This document shows, in pieces, positions 10,294-22,200 of a DNA stretch of 64,000 nucleotides. Both the position numbers and the translations under genes were made by a program. Position 1 is the first letter of the stretch. The number at the start of each line of letters is the position of its first letter. The notes beneath the pieces were generated by a model. The model saw only the letters and a program-made list of their open reading frames with translations. It had not been told where the DNA came from and searched no databases. The stretch is taken from the NCBI GenBank assembly GCA_014058105.1, contig JACGCM010001655.1:3038001-3102000 (forward strand), in the 5' to 3' direction. Source of the DNA: Kingdonia uniflora. Its lineage: Eukaryota; Streptophyta; Magnoliopsida; Ranunculales; Circaeasteraceae.

Positions 10294-12672
10294 ATTTCCT
10301 CATCGCAATTAAAGTCACTAGTGGCTTTGGTTGAGAAAGAATTTGTGGGCATATGGGTTTTGGAAGTTGAAAAGGAGTAAAGTATTAATGTGGATTTGAC
10401 TGTATCAAAAATATGTATAATTTTATGGGGGGATGTTTGTGCATTGAATAAGGATGAGAATATTTATGTACGCGACACTTAGGGCTTTGAGAGTTTTATC
10501 TATTTTGAATGATGACGCTTAGGAAATGTACGTGCACATTAAATATTAGGGTTATATAAATAGTACCTGTACAAAGGATTGTGGTAAAGTATGTTGTTTA
10601 TTGCAAAATTCTTTGGAAGTCTAAGTTGATAATGGTGAAGACCCAGAGAATTATTTACGAAGAGATAGTTTATGTTGTGATGCAAAAGTTAAAGTTGAGA
10701 TATTTTAGTGATTAGTCCTCAGAGATGCCCACCCCCGTTCCTGTTCCACCGACGTATCAGGGTATGTTGGAAGAAGAAGCGACTGAAGCTGAAGCAGATT
10801 TTTATTGTATGTGGAGATTTTATTATATTGTCTTGACAGGCGAGCAATGTTGGAGGTGTTTCCACATCCCTGTGGAAGATAAGGTTGAAGAGACAGATGC
10901 GAGGGTTGGCATAACTGTGGGGCTATTTTATCGATATCTTGCGTAGGATTAGATTCTAAGGTCGGGCCCTCGTCATCTCCACCAACTCTTCGATGGTGGC
11001 GGTTATAGAGGAGGCGACGGTGGTAGTGGAAAAGGGAGACGGAAAATGGAAGTCCATTTCTGTACCATTATCATTTCTTGGCTCTAAGAAGACCTTTTGT
11101 TTGTAGAGTTGGTTCAAGCACTGACTCTTTTTGCCTTCATGCCCAGACTTCCTCTAAACCCAGTTTCTGGTTAGAATAATCTGGTGTAAATGGAGAATGA
11201 CATCCGGTGACTTCCAATGCCTGCTTTATTTCAGAAGATTCTTTAAGTGAAATATTACTGAAGTCAGATAAACTGAAGGATTTGTAGTTTCGGAGTACCT
11301 AAAAGACTTGTTATATGTAAAGTACCTGAAAGACTTGTTATCTATAAAGTACTCGATTTCGGAGTACCTAAAAGACTAGTTATCTGTAAAGTACTTGTAA
11401 TTTATATTCAAGCTGAATAAAATTTGGTTATTCAAAATATGTGTTGATATATAGCATAACTTTTTATGAACAATTCAAAGATTTACAAATAGAGGATAAA
11501 ATATAATGTTATAAGATTAAAACTGCAAAATATATTCTAGCAATCGAGCTGTAAATATGTATTTGTAATATAATAGATGTGTAAGAATTTGTTTTCGAAA
11601 TGAATAACTTTAAATTATTAGGGGAGAGTGATAACTGCAGAAGTTCAAGAATATATAAGAATTTAAAATTCGAGCTCAGGGAGGTCGTTCCGAAATATTG
11701 GGTTAGAATAAAAATAAGTTCAATATGGAATATGCCGAATTCATTGAGGTCAATATGGAAAGATAAGTTCAAATAATTTTTTTCAGGATGCTAGGATTTA
11801 TATTATGAAAGACAGAATATAATTACGATTTATGGGGGATCTGGAGTAATTAAGAAAATTGCATAAATAAGGGGAAATTAGCCTTTAAGCAGGTGGAAGA
11901 AAATAAAAATGGTATGAACTCGTTCTGAGAGAATTTGTTATGTCGCTGATGGACGATTGGCGATAAAGATAGCTAAAGTGCGGGAGCGGATTTTTGGCTT
12001 GTTAGACTATGAAGCTGGCCAGCCAGTGACCGAGTGTCTATTTGAAGGTTTAGATTGGATGGGTAGGGAACTTGAGTACGGACGTCGCTTCTATAAGGAG
12101 CTATTTTAGGAAGTGATTGTGGAGCCCTCAGCTCGAAAAGAGGTTGTGAGACTAATTGCTGAATAAGAGATCAAGTTGGAAGATGTGAGGATTGTTACAG
12201 GCGAATTGATCAGGTGTGCCTCCCTAGAACATCTGGGATGTTTCAGGTATAATGATATGTAAGAGAGTGAATTGTATGAATTTGAATAACTATCAAAGAA
12301 ATGTAATGAGAACGAAGTTTAAATCTGTCCTCTTTTGTTGCAAATGTTGTTTGTGAAAAATAAATTTGAATATTTTGAAATGTTGGGAGTCTTGGAAATG
12401 ACGTCAGCACTTTTATAAGTAGATGAAAAAAAATAAAAATAAAGCAGGCAGCTTTTGATTTTGCCTCTGGTGTATTTACAGGGAAAGTTTGATGTAAGTG
12501 TTGAGTCATCGTGAGTGTGAAGGAGATTTGGGAAAGAGAGATGAAAATATATTAAAATAGAGGGCAGGGGTAATGATGGGAAGTTATTTTAACCGAAAAG
12601 GTACAAAAATTTTGACATTAATTGTGGAAGGGATGCCTCAGTTCCAAAACTTAGGGCGGCTCGTGCGAGGCC
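10294..12672 (+). pseudogene. Element B 3' region: remnants of antisense ORFs (plus strand here)
   Basis: Because B is on the minus strand, its antisense genes read on the plus strand. The stretch is homologous, in inverted orientation, to 23,590-26,019 of element A. Landmarks are the proline-rich frame at 10,725-10,946 (MPTPVPVPPTYQGM), about 30 bp tandem repeats at 11,285-11,395 (GTACCTGAAAGACTTG), and a frame at about 11,930-12,240 containing GLDWMGRELEYGRRFYK. The last carries two stops and is the counterpart of the intact ORF at 51,321-51,698. Product function is unknown. Sequence breaks off at about 12,672 against the truncated LTR of A. Confidence 0.65.
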
Positions 12673-12994
12673 CAAGAAGATAAGGACTAGAAAAATATAC
12701 AAGAAATCACCAAGAAAACTATATTTTCTAGATTCTCAAAATAGCAAACTTCTTATTTACAAGATCAAGTATTTCTAGTTTGAGAGATCACTTGTAATAA
12801 GATATCAGCCTCAAGCAATAAAAGTCACTGTTACTTAAACTCTCAACTCGAGGTCATAATATCTTACATATTCAGAGGTTTTTAGCGCTAAATCACCTGT
12901 GTCATTTCTTATTTTATATTAGTTTTGGTCACAAGAACATTGGTGTAAGAGATAGTTTCGAACCATCTCAAGCTTATGGAATTTGGCCATTACA
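12673..12994 (+). repeat. Truncated 5' LTR of element A
   Basis: Matches the last ~320 bases of the 3' LTR at 26,020-26,630, from AAGGACYAGAAAAATATAC to the end GGCCATTACA. The first ~290 bases, including the U3 start and TATA box, are absent; antisense-ORF sequence of element B abuts instead. Confidence 0.8.
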
Positions 12995-13014
12995 TTTGGC
13001 GTCGTCTATGGGAA
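12995..13014 (+). other. Primer-binding site of element A
   Basis: TTTGGCGTCGTCTATGGGAA follows directly on the LTR end (ATTACA). It resembles the TGGCGCCGTCTGTGGGAA-type sites common in plant Tat-type gypsy elements. The corresponding site in B (minus strand, 28,837-28,856) reads TTTGGTACCATCTGTGGGAA. Confidence 0.65.
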
Positions 13015-13071
13015 AGAAGACATTTCCACGATATCCTAAGGCATACATTCACTCTACTACAAATTTTAATC

Positions 13072-14800
13072 ATGGTCATTTCTAGACGACCAACAACCAG
13101 AATCCAGCTCGATCTTTCAGTTGAGCCGAAACAACTTACAAAGCTACGGGCGAATCTTCACGCCGAAATAGAGAAGCGCAATGAGCTTGAACGTCAATTA
13201 ACTCTTGACCGAGAGCTCCGTGAGAAGGAGCCCGAAGCCGAACGACAAGATCGTTTGACAACGTTCAAATGACATGAAGACTAGATGATATCCATGCTGA
13301 CTGCATTACAAACTTTGCAAGGCTCACAGCAGGCTCATCCAATCAGGGATCGCGATCAATTGCCAAAAACCTCTGGGGTTTCTATACGGGAAGGTTGGGA
13401 CTTCAAGGAGCCGCCAACAAAGCTATTTCTAGAAATATTCAACACGAACCTCAGCCTTTCATTCATTTGGGTAGTGAAGTTCAGTTTGAAATCAGTTGAG
13501 TTTATCGATTTTCCAAATGTCAGGAGGAAGAACAGCAACCTCAACCTCGAATTCTAGCACGTGATCGTTTGAGTGATGGTACCGGTACTCACAATCCTCA
13601 ATCTCCACGTTAAGCCACTCAACCGATATGTCAATATGTCACACAAGAGCATATGGATTAGCGTATCACGGAGATGATCGAAACATAAGTTCATGGTACT
13701 ACAGACAACCTTACCAAGTTACAAGGGATTCCAAATGCCAAAGAACTATTTGATATGGAACTATCGAAAGGTTTCCATACTTCAAAAATTTACAAATACA
13801 AGGGCACCGATTCAAAGGAGGACATTCAACAATACTGTGATTCATTGGGCTTGTATTCCAATCTCAACCACATCCTCTGCCACTTGTTTGCAACAAGTCT
13901 ACAGGAAGAACCACTTCGGTGGTTCCACTCTTTACTTGAAGATTCCATACTCACATTCGATCAGCTATAGAAACAATTCATCAAGACATATGTTCAAAAT
14001 AGAGACAAATAATCGAATTTATATTCTCTTATCAGTTTTAAACAGTCGCGCGGAGAGAAGTTTGAGGCTTTTGGGAAGAATTTTTTAAAGCTCGTACGTA
14101 AAGTAGACAACCGCAATCAGAAAATAGTTGCTACTGCTTTTAGCAATGCGCTCCAGCTCGATTGCAAGGCCAAAGAATACCTCTTTCTCAACAAACCTGC
14201 GACCTTGGAAGATATGATCACCAAGGTTAATGGTTACGTCAACCTGGAAAAGATGATGTCCAAAAGGCATAAATCTACTACATTCGTACTAACCATAAAA
14301 GGACCATCTACAGATCAAAATATTGACCTAAAAAGGATCATGGTAATCAAAAGCGCTCCAAGGAAAACACTGGCAACCCTTGGAAAGGCGGGTCACTACC
14401 CAAGTCGATCCTCCCAAGGATAAATGTTTGAATTTCCATAATTTTTCTAATCCTCCCTAAGGATAAGCTATATCGTCCCTCTCAACCATTGGAGCCAATC
14501 GAGAACCGCTCGTACTGCATGTATCACAAGGTAAACCATCATTCTACAGACAACTTCTATGCTTTACAAAGTTTGCAGGAATTCATTTTCAAGGAGGGAC
14601 GGATGTTCAAATACATTATCGACCTAGAATCATACAAGGATGGCAGCTATAAAAAGTAGCTCAAAGTAGTTCAGGTCAAAAATCAAGCTGTGGAGAAACA
14701 TCTTTATCATATGCACCACAGGAACATGATCGAAATCTATCAGATCACCAACTTTTTTTGATTTAATTGCTGAAGACTATCAAAATGGTGTGATCTTACC
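13072..14800 (+). pseudogene. gag of element A (broken)
   Basis: The likely start is ATG at 13,072 (MVISRRPTTRIQLDL), 58 bases after the primer-binding site. The first block is charged and coiled-coil-like (EIEKRNELERQL, ELREKEPEAERQD) and stops at 13,270. The retrotransposon gag core follows at about 13,755-14,030: YKGTDSKEDIQQYCDSLGL, then a FATSLQEEPLRWFHSL pattern and QFIKTYVQNRDK. A third block near 14,205-14,420 (EDMITKVNGYVNLEKMM) matches the same region in B. Stops and frame changes separate the blocks. Gag would form the capsid-like particle. Confidence 0.75.
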
Positions 14801-14879
14801 CCTCAAGATAAATAAGCCAAGCTTCTGCCAAAGTCAAGCAATCGCCAGCTTGGGATCTCATTCAAAGATTATGACATTA

Positions 14880-15340
14880 GTCATGCAAAATTTCCACATC
14901 ATGATGCTTTAGTCATAATGCTCAAGATGAAGAAGTTTGTCATGCACAAAATAATGATCGATGCTAAAAACAGTATTGAGATTCTCTTTCAGAGCACTAT
15001 CGACCCAATGGGTTTGGCCAATCAAGTTATTCCAAGCAATACCGATATCAGTGGATTCAATGGTTCAAAAGAAGAGCGAGTAGGCAAGATCATCTTACCT
15101 ATTACCGAAAGACCAGTCACCATAAACGTCATCTTCTATGTAATCAAACCCAAATCTCGTTATCTCGGGATTATGGACTACTGTTAGATTCACAACATGG
15201 AAGTAATCGCTTTCACCTATCATCAAGCACTCCGCTTTAAGCACAATGATGGTATCTATAAAATCAAAGGTAGTCAAAAACTTTCTCGAGCTTGCAAAAA
15301 TACCGTCTCAGTAATTCTCGATACCTCAGATATATACGCT
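14880..15340 (+). pseudogene. Aspartic protease region of element A (broken)
   Basis: The frame from about 14,918 includes MKKFVMHKIMIDAKNSIEIL, where family members have an active-site D-[ST]-G; here it reads DAKNS, so the catalytic Gly is not visible. It continues with a GSKEERVGKIILPITE pattern and NVIFYVIKPKSRYLGIMD, matching the C-terminal half of plant gypsy proteases. A stop interrupts it at 15,187. The B copy runs in the opposite direction from about 27,000 to 26,637. Confidence 0.6.
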
Positions 15341-15449
15341 GCATAACAATTACAGAAAGCTGATCACCTTGATAATCAGTCTTCAACATAAGAGCCTACA
15401 GAATACGTCAACCTTGATAGACTTAGTAGAAGTACTTTTATCTCGACCA

Positions 15450-16150
15450 AGTTGGTCCGGCACAATAAGGATACTCTCATTCAGTTCTTACGACTAAATC
15501 GAGACATTTTTGTGTGGACTTTCAAAGAAATGCCAGGGGTCGATCATGCCAAGGCATGTGACAAATTGGCCATCAACATCAATGCTACGGCGGTCAAACA
15601 GAAATAGCGACGACTGTCACCTCGCCTTCGAGATGAAGTTAACTTGGAGATTGAGAAATTGATCAAAGTGGGATTCATTTAAGAAGCCAAATATCTGGAT
15701 TGGATAACCAACATCGCCGCTGTCCTAAAGAAGAATGGAAAAGTCTGAGTTTATATAGATTTCATAGATCTAAACAAGCACACTCCGAAGGGTAGTTTCC
15801 CTCTTCCTATCATCTATCAAATCCTAGATTCCACAGTAGGTTATAAACTCTTATCTTTGATAGACCCTGCTTCTGGATACAATAAGATTCCACTCTTGGA
15901 AGAAGATCTATAAAAGGCCATTTTTATCACTGAAAGAAGACTTTACTACTACCAAGTCATGCCCTTCAGACTCAAAAATACAAGCATGACTTATCAACGG
16001 TTGATGACTACTATGTTCAAAACACATCTTGGGAAAGTCGCGGAACCCTACATTGACGATTTCTTGTGCAAGAACATACAGTCAGTCAACCACATTACAG
16101 ATCTCAACACAATATTCAACATTCTTTGATCTTGCAGGTTGCGACCTAAT
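15450..16150 (+). pseudogene. Reverse transcriptase of element A (broken)
   Basis: Conserved gypsy RT blocks are visible in order: FTFKEMPGV-type entry (about 15,520), RLSPRLRDEVNLEIEKLI, IAAVLKKNGKV, YIDFIDLNKHTPKGSFPLP (family consensus C-x-D-[FY]-x-D-L-N-K-x-x-P-K-D), LSLIDPASGYNKIPL, a CYYQVMPF-like YYYQVMPFRLKN, and PYIDDFLCKN (about 16,048), the YxDD-type catalytic motif. At least four in-frame stops, several at former Gln/Trp codons, inactivate it. Confidence 0.85.
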
Positions 16151-16479
16151 CCTGATAAGTATTAATTCAGAGTACATTCAGGCCGATTTCTCATCCACCT
16201 CATCAGCAAGAAAGGGATTTAGGCCAATCCAGATCAAATTCGAGCTCTCTTCAACATGCCATTTCCATAAACAACGATAGACATACAAAAACTTATCGGC
16301 AAGATTGCCACTATCAACCGATTCATTTCAAAATCTTTAGATCGCTGTAGTTGGTTGTTCCTACTACTTTGCAGTTGTACCAAATGAAGAAAAGTTTAGC
16401 CAAATGTAGAGATCTAATGGACATCAGAATGCGAGGCAACTTTTCAGGATCTCAAAACCTATTTGGAGAAGTCTTCCAT

Positions 16480-16780
16480 AATGAGTACCCCGGTAGATAA
16501 TGAGGAGCTGATCATCTACCTAGCAGTTGCAAATACTTCAATTAGCTCGATTCTCATTCGACTTAAAGGAAAAATTGAGAAGCTGGTCTACTTCGTCAGT
16601 AAAACCCTTACTCCAGTGGAAACGTGGTATTCTAAAATCTAGAGACTTTATCTAACTCTTGTTTACGCTTCACAGAAACTTAAGCACTACTTCTAAGCTC
16701 ACTCAGTCAAAGTCATGACTAACTACCCACTCCGAAAAGTTTTGTCCAATAAAGAGAAATTCATGAGAGTACAATAATGG
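16480..16780 (+). pseudogene. RNase H (first, retroelement-type) of element A
   Basis: A frame after RT reads STPVDNEELIIYLAVANTS, then KIEKLVYFVSKTL and YSKI*RLYLTLVYASQKLK, followed by HSVKVMTNYPLRKVL. This is the usual RNase H of Ty3/gypsy polyproteins, attached to RT. One or more stops are present. Confidence 0.7.
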
Positions 16781-16959
16781 TCAGTCAGTTTAGGAGAATA
16801 TGATATCAAGTTCGAACAACGTCATTTTGAAAAGGGTCAGGCCGTTGCCAATTTTCTCACGAATTTTCTAGTAGAAGATCCTGAGTGGGAGGAGCACGAT
16901 CCTGACCTTGTATAGAAAATTGCAGAAGATCCACCCACCAAAGTATTTAACGAGCGAGC

Positions 16960-17335
16960 TGAATGGATTACAAGGAAAGTGTGGAAACTTCTTACAGATG
17001 GATCAGCAGGACCCATAGGGTTAGAAATTGGAATCGCATTTATTACCTCATAAAACGACAGAATTGAGAAATCAATCTGCTTAGATTTTAAAGCCTCTAA
17101 CAATGTCACCAAATACGAAGCCCTCATTCATGGACTCGACCTCACACTTGAGCTTGGTGTCCTAGAACTCTCAGTCTACACATATTCACTACGCATCACC
17201 CACCATTACTCTGAGCAATACAAGAAGAATGACAAGATGATCGAATACGCAGCCCTAACTGCAGATAGGGTGAACAAGTTTGCGCAAGCAACTCTAGATT
17301 ATCTTCCTTGAGGTGAAAATAGACACGCCAATTCC
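16960..17335 (+). pseudogene. Second, archaeal-type RNase H (aRNH) of element A
   Basis: The block begins RKVWKLLTDGSAGPIGLEIG (family consensus has D-G-[AS] at the catalytic aspartate). It continues with DFKASNNVTKYEALIHGL, matching the FKASNNEAEYEAL consensus of the extra RNase H found in Tat-lineage elements, though the usual central E is changed here (VTKYEA). It ends with the NRHANSLAYLVGG pattern. A second RNase H between the first and the integrase is an established lineage marker. Confidence 0.75.
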
Positions 17336-17559
17336 TTGGCTTATCTAGTCGGGGGCTTGGGAACAGAAGCTGGATATCTCTATATCAAAGTAATTTTAAC
17401 CCCCAATATTGATCGCATTTCTGTGTGTACGATCAACACAGGGGGCGATATAGGCCAAGACGACGATTGGCGAAAGCCCTTCCTTGCCTACCTCGGTACC
17501 AATAATGAATACAAAGGACCCCTTCCAGGAAATCCAAATGTACGCCGGCAACTAATCGA

Positions 17560-18560
17560 CAACTCAAAGCGCTACACAAATCAAAATGATTTTTTATATC
17601 GCCATTCAGTCACGGGGACTTATCTCAAGTGCCTCTCCAGAAAGAAAGCAGACGAGATGCTCAGAGATTTACATAAAGGAACTTATGGCTCCCATGCCAC
17701 AGGTCGATCACCCATACACATAGTAATTATACAAGAAGTATTTTGGTCAGGCATGCGCAAATAAGCAGATGAGTACTCACGCAAATACGATACATGCCAA
17801 TGACATGGACAAATGATCTGCGCCCTTGAACTCGAACTACATGCAAGCAAGGTGTTCTGGCCATTCAAAAGATTGGCTCCTGATCTTTTCAGTGAATTTC
17901 CTAATTTTCCAGGTAACCGCCGATACCTACTTATAACTATAGATTATTTTACAAAGTGGGTAGAAGTAGTATCACTTTGTCGAACCAGAGAAGAAGAGGT
18001 CATCTCTTTTATCTGGGAGCACATCATTACTTGATTTAGATACCCCTTCCTAATTCGTATCCATAATTAGCCATAATTTATTAGAGAAAAAGTCATAGCT
18101 TTCCACAATAAACACACTATCATCCATTCTCCATCTAATCCCTACTACCCTCAAGGCAATGACCAAGCCAAAATCACCAACAAAACCATTATGGATAAAC
18201 TCAAGAAAAGACTTCACTCACATAAAAAAGGAAACTGGGTATAAGAACTTCCTCATGTCTTATGGGCATATCGTACCACTCTATGTTAATTAACCGGCTG
18301 CACCCCATTCCTCCTTACCTATGGGACCAAAGTCGTCATTCCAACAGAATACCATCATCCAATCAGAGATCACGAGCTAATTGATAAAGAAAACGAGTTC
18401 GAATTGGCCTAAAACCTCATATGGATCAGTTGGATTAGGGAACGTGCTATTGCCAACCTAGGTTGATATCACCATATTTTGGCCAATTTGAACAACAGAG
18501 GAGTCAGAAGCTGTTCTTTCCAAATCGACGATCTTGCCCTCAGATAAATTCCTTAATACA
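17560..18560 (+). pseudogene. Integrase of element A (broken)
   Basis: The region starts with a zinc-binding-like part (RKKADEMLRDLHKGTYGSHA, then a CQ-containing segment). The catalytic core follows: NRRYLLITIDYFTKWVEV (first Asp in D-Y-F-T-K-W), then [17 protein letters not shown] (usual P-Q-x-N-G-Q-[AV]-E, here decayed), and ELPHVLWAYRTT. At least six stops and frame changes are present. In a working element this enzyme joins the cDNA to chromosomal DNA. Confidence 0.8.
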
Positions 18561-18849
18561 GAAAAGAGCCACATGCTGGGAAACTAGAAAAAATTGGGAG
18601 GGTCCACTCCTTATCACTGGTCTCACTGGCCTGTGATCATATTACCTCATGACCGAAGAGTGAGTTCATATCTCAAATCAATGGAACACTAGGCAACTGA
18701 AACGGTACTATCGTTAAGTCTCCCACTACTCCATTTCAAATTCCTACTTTTTTCCATTCCAAAAGTGAGATTTTCATCTCCATCCAATGTGCATCCAATT
18801 CTATTCAATGAAAACTTCCAAGTTTTTTCCCACACAACTCTCTACTTCG

Positions 18850-19165
18850 TAGGCAATATATAGATTAAGCAAAGGTAATACTAGCTTTCAATCGACCTCT
18901 ATTCCAGTTAAAGCAAAGGTACAACTTGCTTTGATCAACTTTATGCATAATCTGTGATTAAAACAAAGGTAATATTAGTTTTCAATCAAAGAACTCTACC
19001 AGACATAAGATAAAGCAAAGGTAAAACTAACTTTCATCTCTCAATATGGCTGCGACAATTATACTCTACGATTAAAGCGTAGGTAATACTAGTTTTCAAT
19101 AAAAGAACTCTACCAAACATAAGATAAAGCAAAGGAAAAACTAATTTTCATCTCACAATATGTAT
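18850..19165. repeat. Satellite-like tandem repeats in the 3' region of element A
   Basis: A unit of about 114 bp is repeated: GAACTCTACCAGACATAAG at 18,991 recurs as GAACTCTACCAAACATAAG at 19,105. A shorter motif, AAAGCAAAGGTAATACTAG with variants, occurs four to five times from about 18,875. Variable tandem repeats between pol and the 3' LTR are known in Tat/Ogre-type plant elements and can seed satellites. Confidence 0.75.
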
Positions 19166-19284
19166 GCGATAGATACCTTTTTAGGTTACCTTTACAACAG
19201 CTACAAAGAATACTTTTTTGTTGTTGGGAGGTCAGATACGCTTTCCGTTACAGCAGGAGGACGATCAGCCATAAACTCTCGAGT

Positions 19285-22200
19285 TCAAGCAGCCACAGCG
19301 ACCCTGCCATGCTCTGCCAATTTAGTAGGCTGAGAACCTAACTCCGTTTCAATGGAGTTCATACAGCTTCTACGATCTACTTCAGCTTTACAGATGCATC
19401 CTCTACCCGACAAACAGTCGTGCAAGGTATTCCACTCTAACTCGAGCCTTCTAAATTCCTCAATAAAATAGGTAATTACTGCCATTAACATCTCTGAGTT
19501 CGACGCCTGCGGCACAACCATCTTAGAAAAATTCTCTCTTGCCATTTGAAGGTACTTTTTCAACCTCTTATACCGTGCTTCTTACCATTACATTTGACTA
19601 TCAACGCGAAATGAAAATTTGATGTTCTCCCTCGCCTTCTCATCAGCTTTAGTTGATTTAGCCTGGTTAATCGCCTTCAATTCTGCCCCCTGAGCACGAA
19701 ATTCTTCAAGCTCCCTGTTTAAATCTCCCCCAGCCGAAGATTTCTTTATTATTATATTTTTTCTTTATTATTATCTTTTTACCTCTGATAACCTGTTTCA
19801 ACTCTTATTCCCTAGAAAGAGCATCGTCCAACTTACTTTTGTACTCCCTTAACCGTTCATTTCCTTTTTGAACCTGACCTTGAGTTCGAGCTATATTTTC
19901 CTCTAGCTCTCTTATTTGAGCCGATAGGCTAACTACATCCCCTTAAGCAAGGGAGACCTTGACGTCACATTTATTCTTCCTCGAGCGCTCACCAGCCTCG
20001 ACATTTCTGGCACGCGAATTGGCCTGAGCCAAATCAGTCATCAATTGTGATACCCTCTCATTCAACTCATCATACTTCCTTTGCACCTACTGAAACTCCA
20101 TATCTTTAGTGGGTAAAGTTGTAGTCAACTGCTCAATCACAACTTTATAGTTAGATAAGTCATATCGGGCTCTCTTTAGCTCACTATCTTTCTCAACCAT
20201 TTTCTTCTTCAATCGCTCTAGTTCGATTTTGGTACTCACTAGATCAGCTCGAGTCGGTTCCTGTTCATTCATTTTGCAGATCATTTGGTCCTTCAGACTA
20301 GTCATGAAATGACTTTTCTAAAGCCTGTATACGACATCGAGCCATGTCAGCATCCCCACTTTTCACCATCAGTACCTCATTCTGGCTTTTGAGTTTCTCT
20401 GCCTTTTCCTTCGTCTCCTCGAGCTCTTTTTGCCCTTTACTAATTTCAGCATCCTTCTCCTAAATTTTTTGAGTAAGGTCATCTGCAGTTTGAGTTGGTT
20501 CAACGAACCTGAAATATACCTTTACATGTTTATCTTCAATATCTTTATTTGCCTCTCTCATTCCATCAAACTTTGCTACAAACTCTTAGTTACATTGGCG
20601 TGTCACTTCTTTGCTCAAGCTAGTGGACACCAATTCAACCTACACATCACAAATACAATATATCAAGTTCGATTCAGAATACTCACTCAATGCATACAAC
20701 TTATTTCTAGCGAAATTTATATTTTTTGACATCAACTGTGTGAAACTACTTCTAAATTTAAGGTTAAAGTTTGATCTTAGTTTGATGAACAATAACATAT
20801 ACTCCCAATTCCAAGGTACACATTCTCTGTATTCTAACTTTTTCAATACTTTAATATTTTTTGTACACAATTGATTGCCATTGCCCCTAAACTTTTAACA
20901 AATTTTTGGTCTTCCTCTGCACTCTAATTTTTTTACTTTATAGCACTAAAGTAATAAATCATACAAGTCAAATATTTCCTGCTCTTTTCGAACCTGTAGC
21001 TTTGCTTGCGAAGACAACAGGGACACTAAGGAATCTTTCTCCTTAGCGAGCTCATTATCTAAGTCTTTTATTCTGAGGCACATTTCTAAAGTCCCTACAA
21101 CAAGGTTTACAAGAACATCTTATTCTACAGATGTCTATCCAACAAAAAATATTCCATCAGATTATAACATTCTAAACCCTTCATAATTATGCAATCATAG
21201 AGTCAGCATTCTACTCTACCTTCTCATCCCTTCCTCAGGATGCTCATTATCATCCCCTTGGTTGTCTCGCACCATTTGGGGAGAGACACCATCTAACCCG
21301 TCCACAACTCTAACAACAACATCTTCTGCTCATCATCTTCCTCCTCCTCATCAAAGGTGCCCGCCATAATGTCGTTCACCTCATATTTGGAATACCCCAT
21401 CTTTAGGAGGTGGCGCCCAAGTTTATTTTGGATAACCACATCCCTAACATTCTTTCCTGCCTTCGCTATCGGTCGGCTGATCTCCACCTCTTGAGAAGCC
21501 TTCAGGCCTCCAGTCGCTTCCCCTCCTTAGCCAAGTCAGCTTTCTGTCGAGCTACTTTCTTCTTGAGTTCAGCCTTCCCCTTCTTAAGCTCAGCTTTCTC
21601 CTCCACCACTCTGAGGCAGATCCCCTTCATCAAACGAGCAGCCTAAAAAAACAAAACAACATCGACCTCATTGTTAGCTCGAATCACCATTCAGAATTTA
21701 TCATATATTCAAACCAACAAACTTACCATTTTGCTCATGTCATCCTCACCATTGTGAGCTGTAAGCATCGTCTTTCCTTAACCTCTTTCAGCTTGTCTTC
21801 TAAATCAGGTTGATTATCTACGACCTGCACCCCAATCATTTCAGAAGAAGGATTTACCCTTCTCTTCTTTGCCTTTCCCTCGACCACACCACCCCCCTTT
21901 GTACTGGAGGTCGAGCCATGCTTCAACATTCTCTTCTTGGGGAATGCTCGAGCCAATTTACTTGAAGTAGTAGACTCTGGCACATCCGCGAAGTCCATTC
22001 CCGAGGCCTTGGGAAAGACCACTCATCTTTTTCCATCAGTTCCCCTCTTCTTATTATCTCCAACACCCGTTATTAGCCTCGTTGTTTGAGACTTTTAAAC
22101 TTTCTCAGAGAGGCTATTAGCACGTCTCTTCCTGCTGATATCGAGTTCTTTCAAAACTGCCCTGAGCTCAGTCCCTTCCTAAGCAGCAATACCTAGCAAG

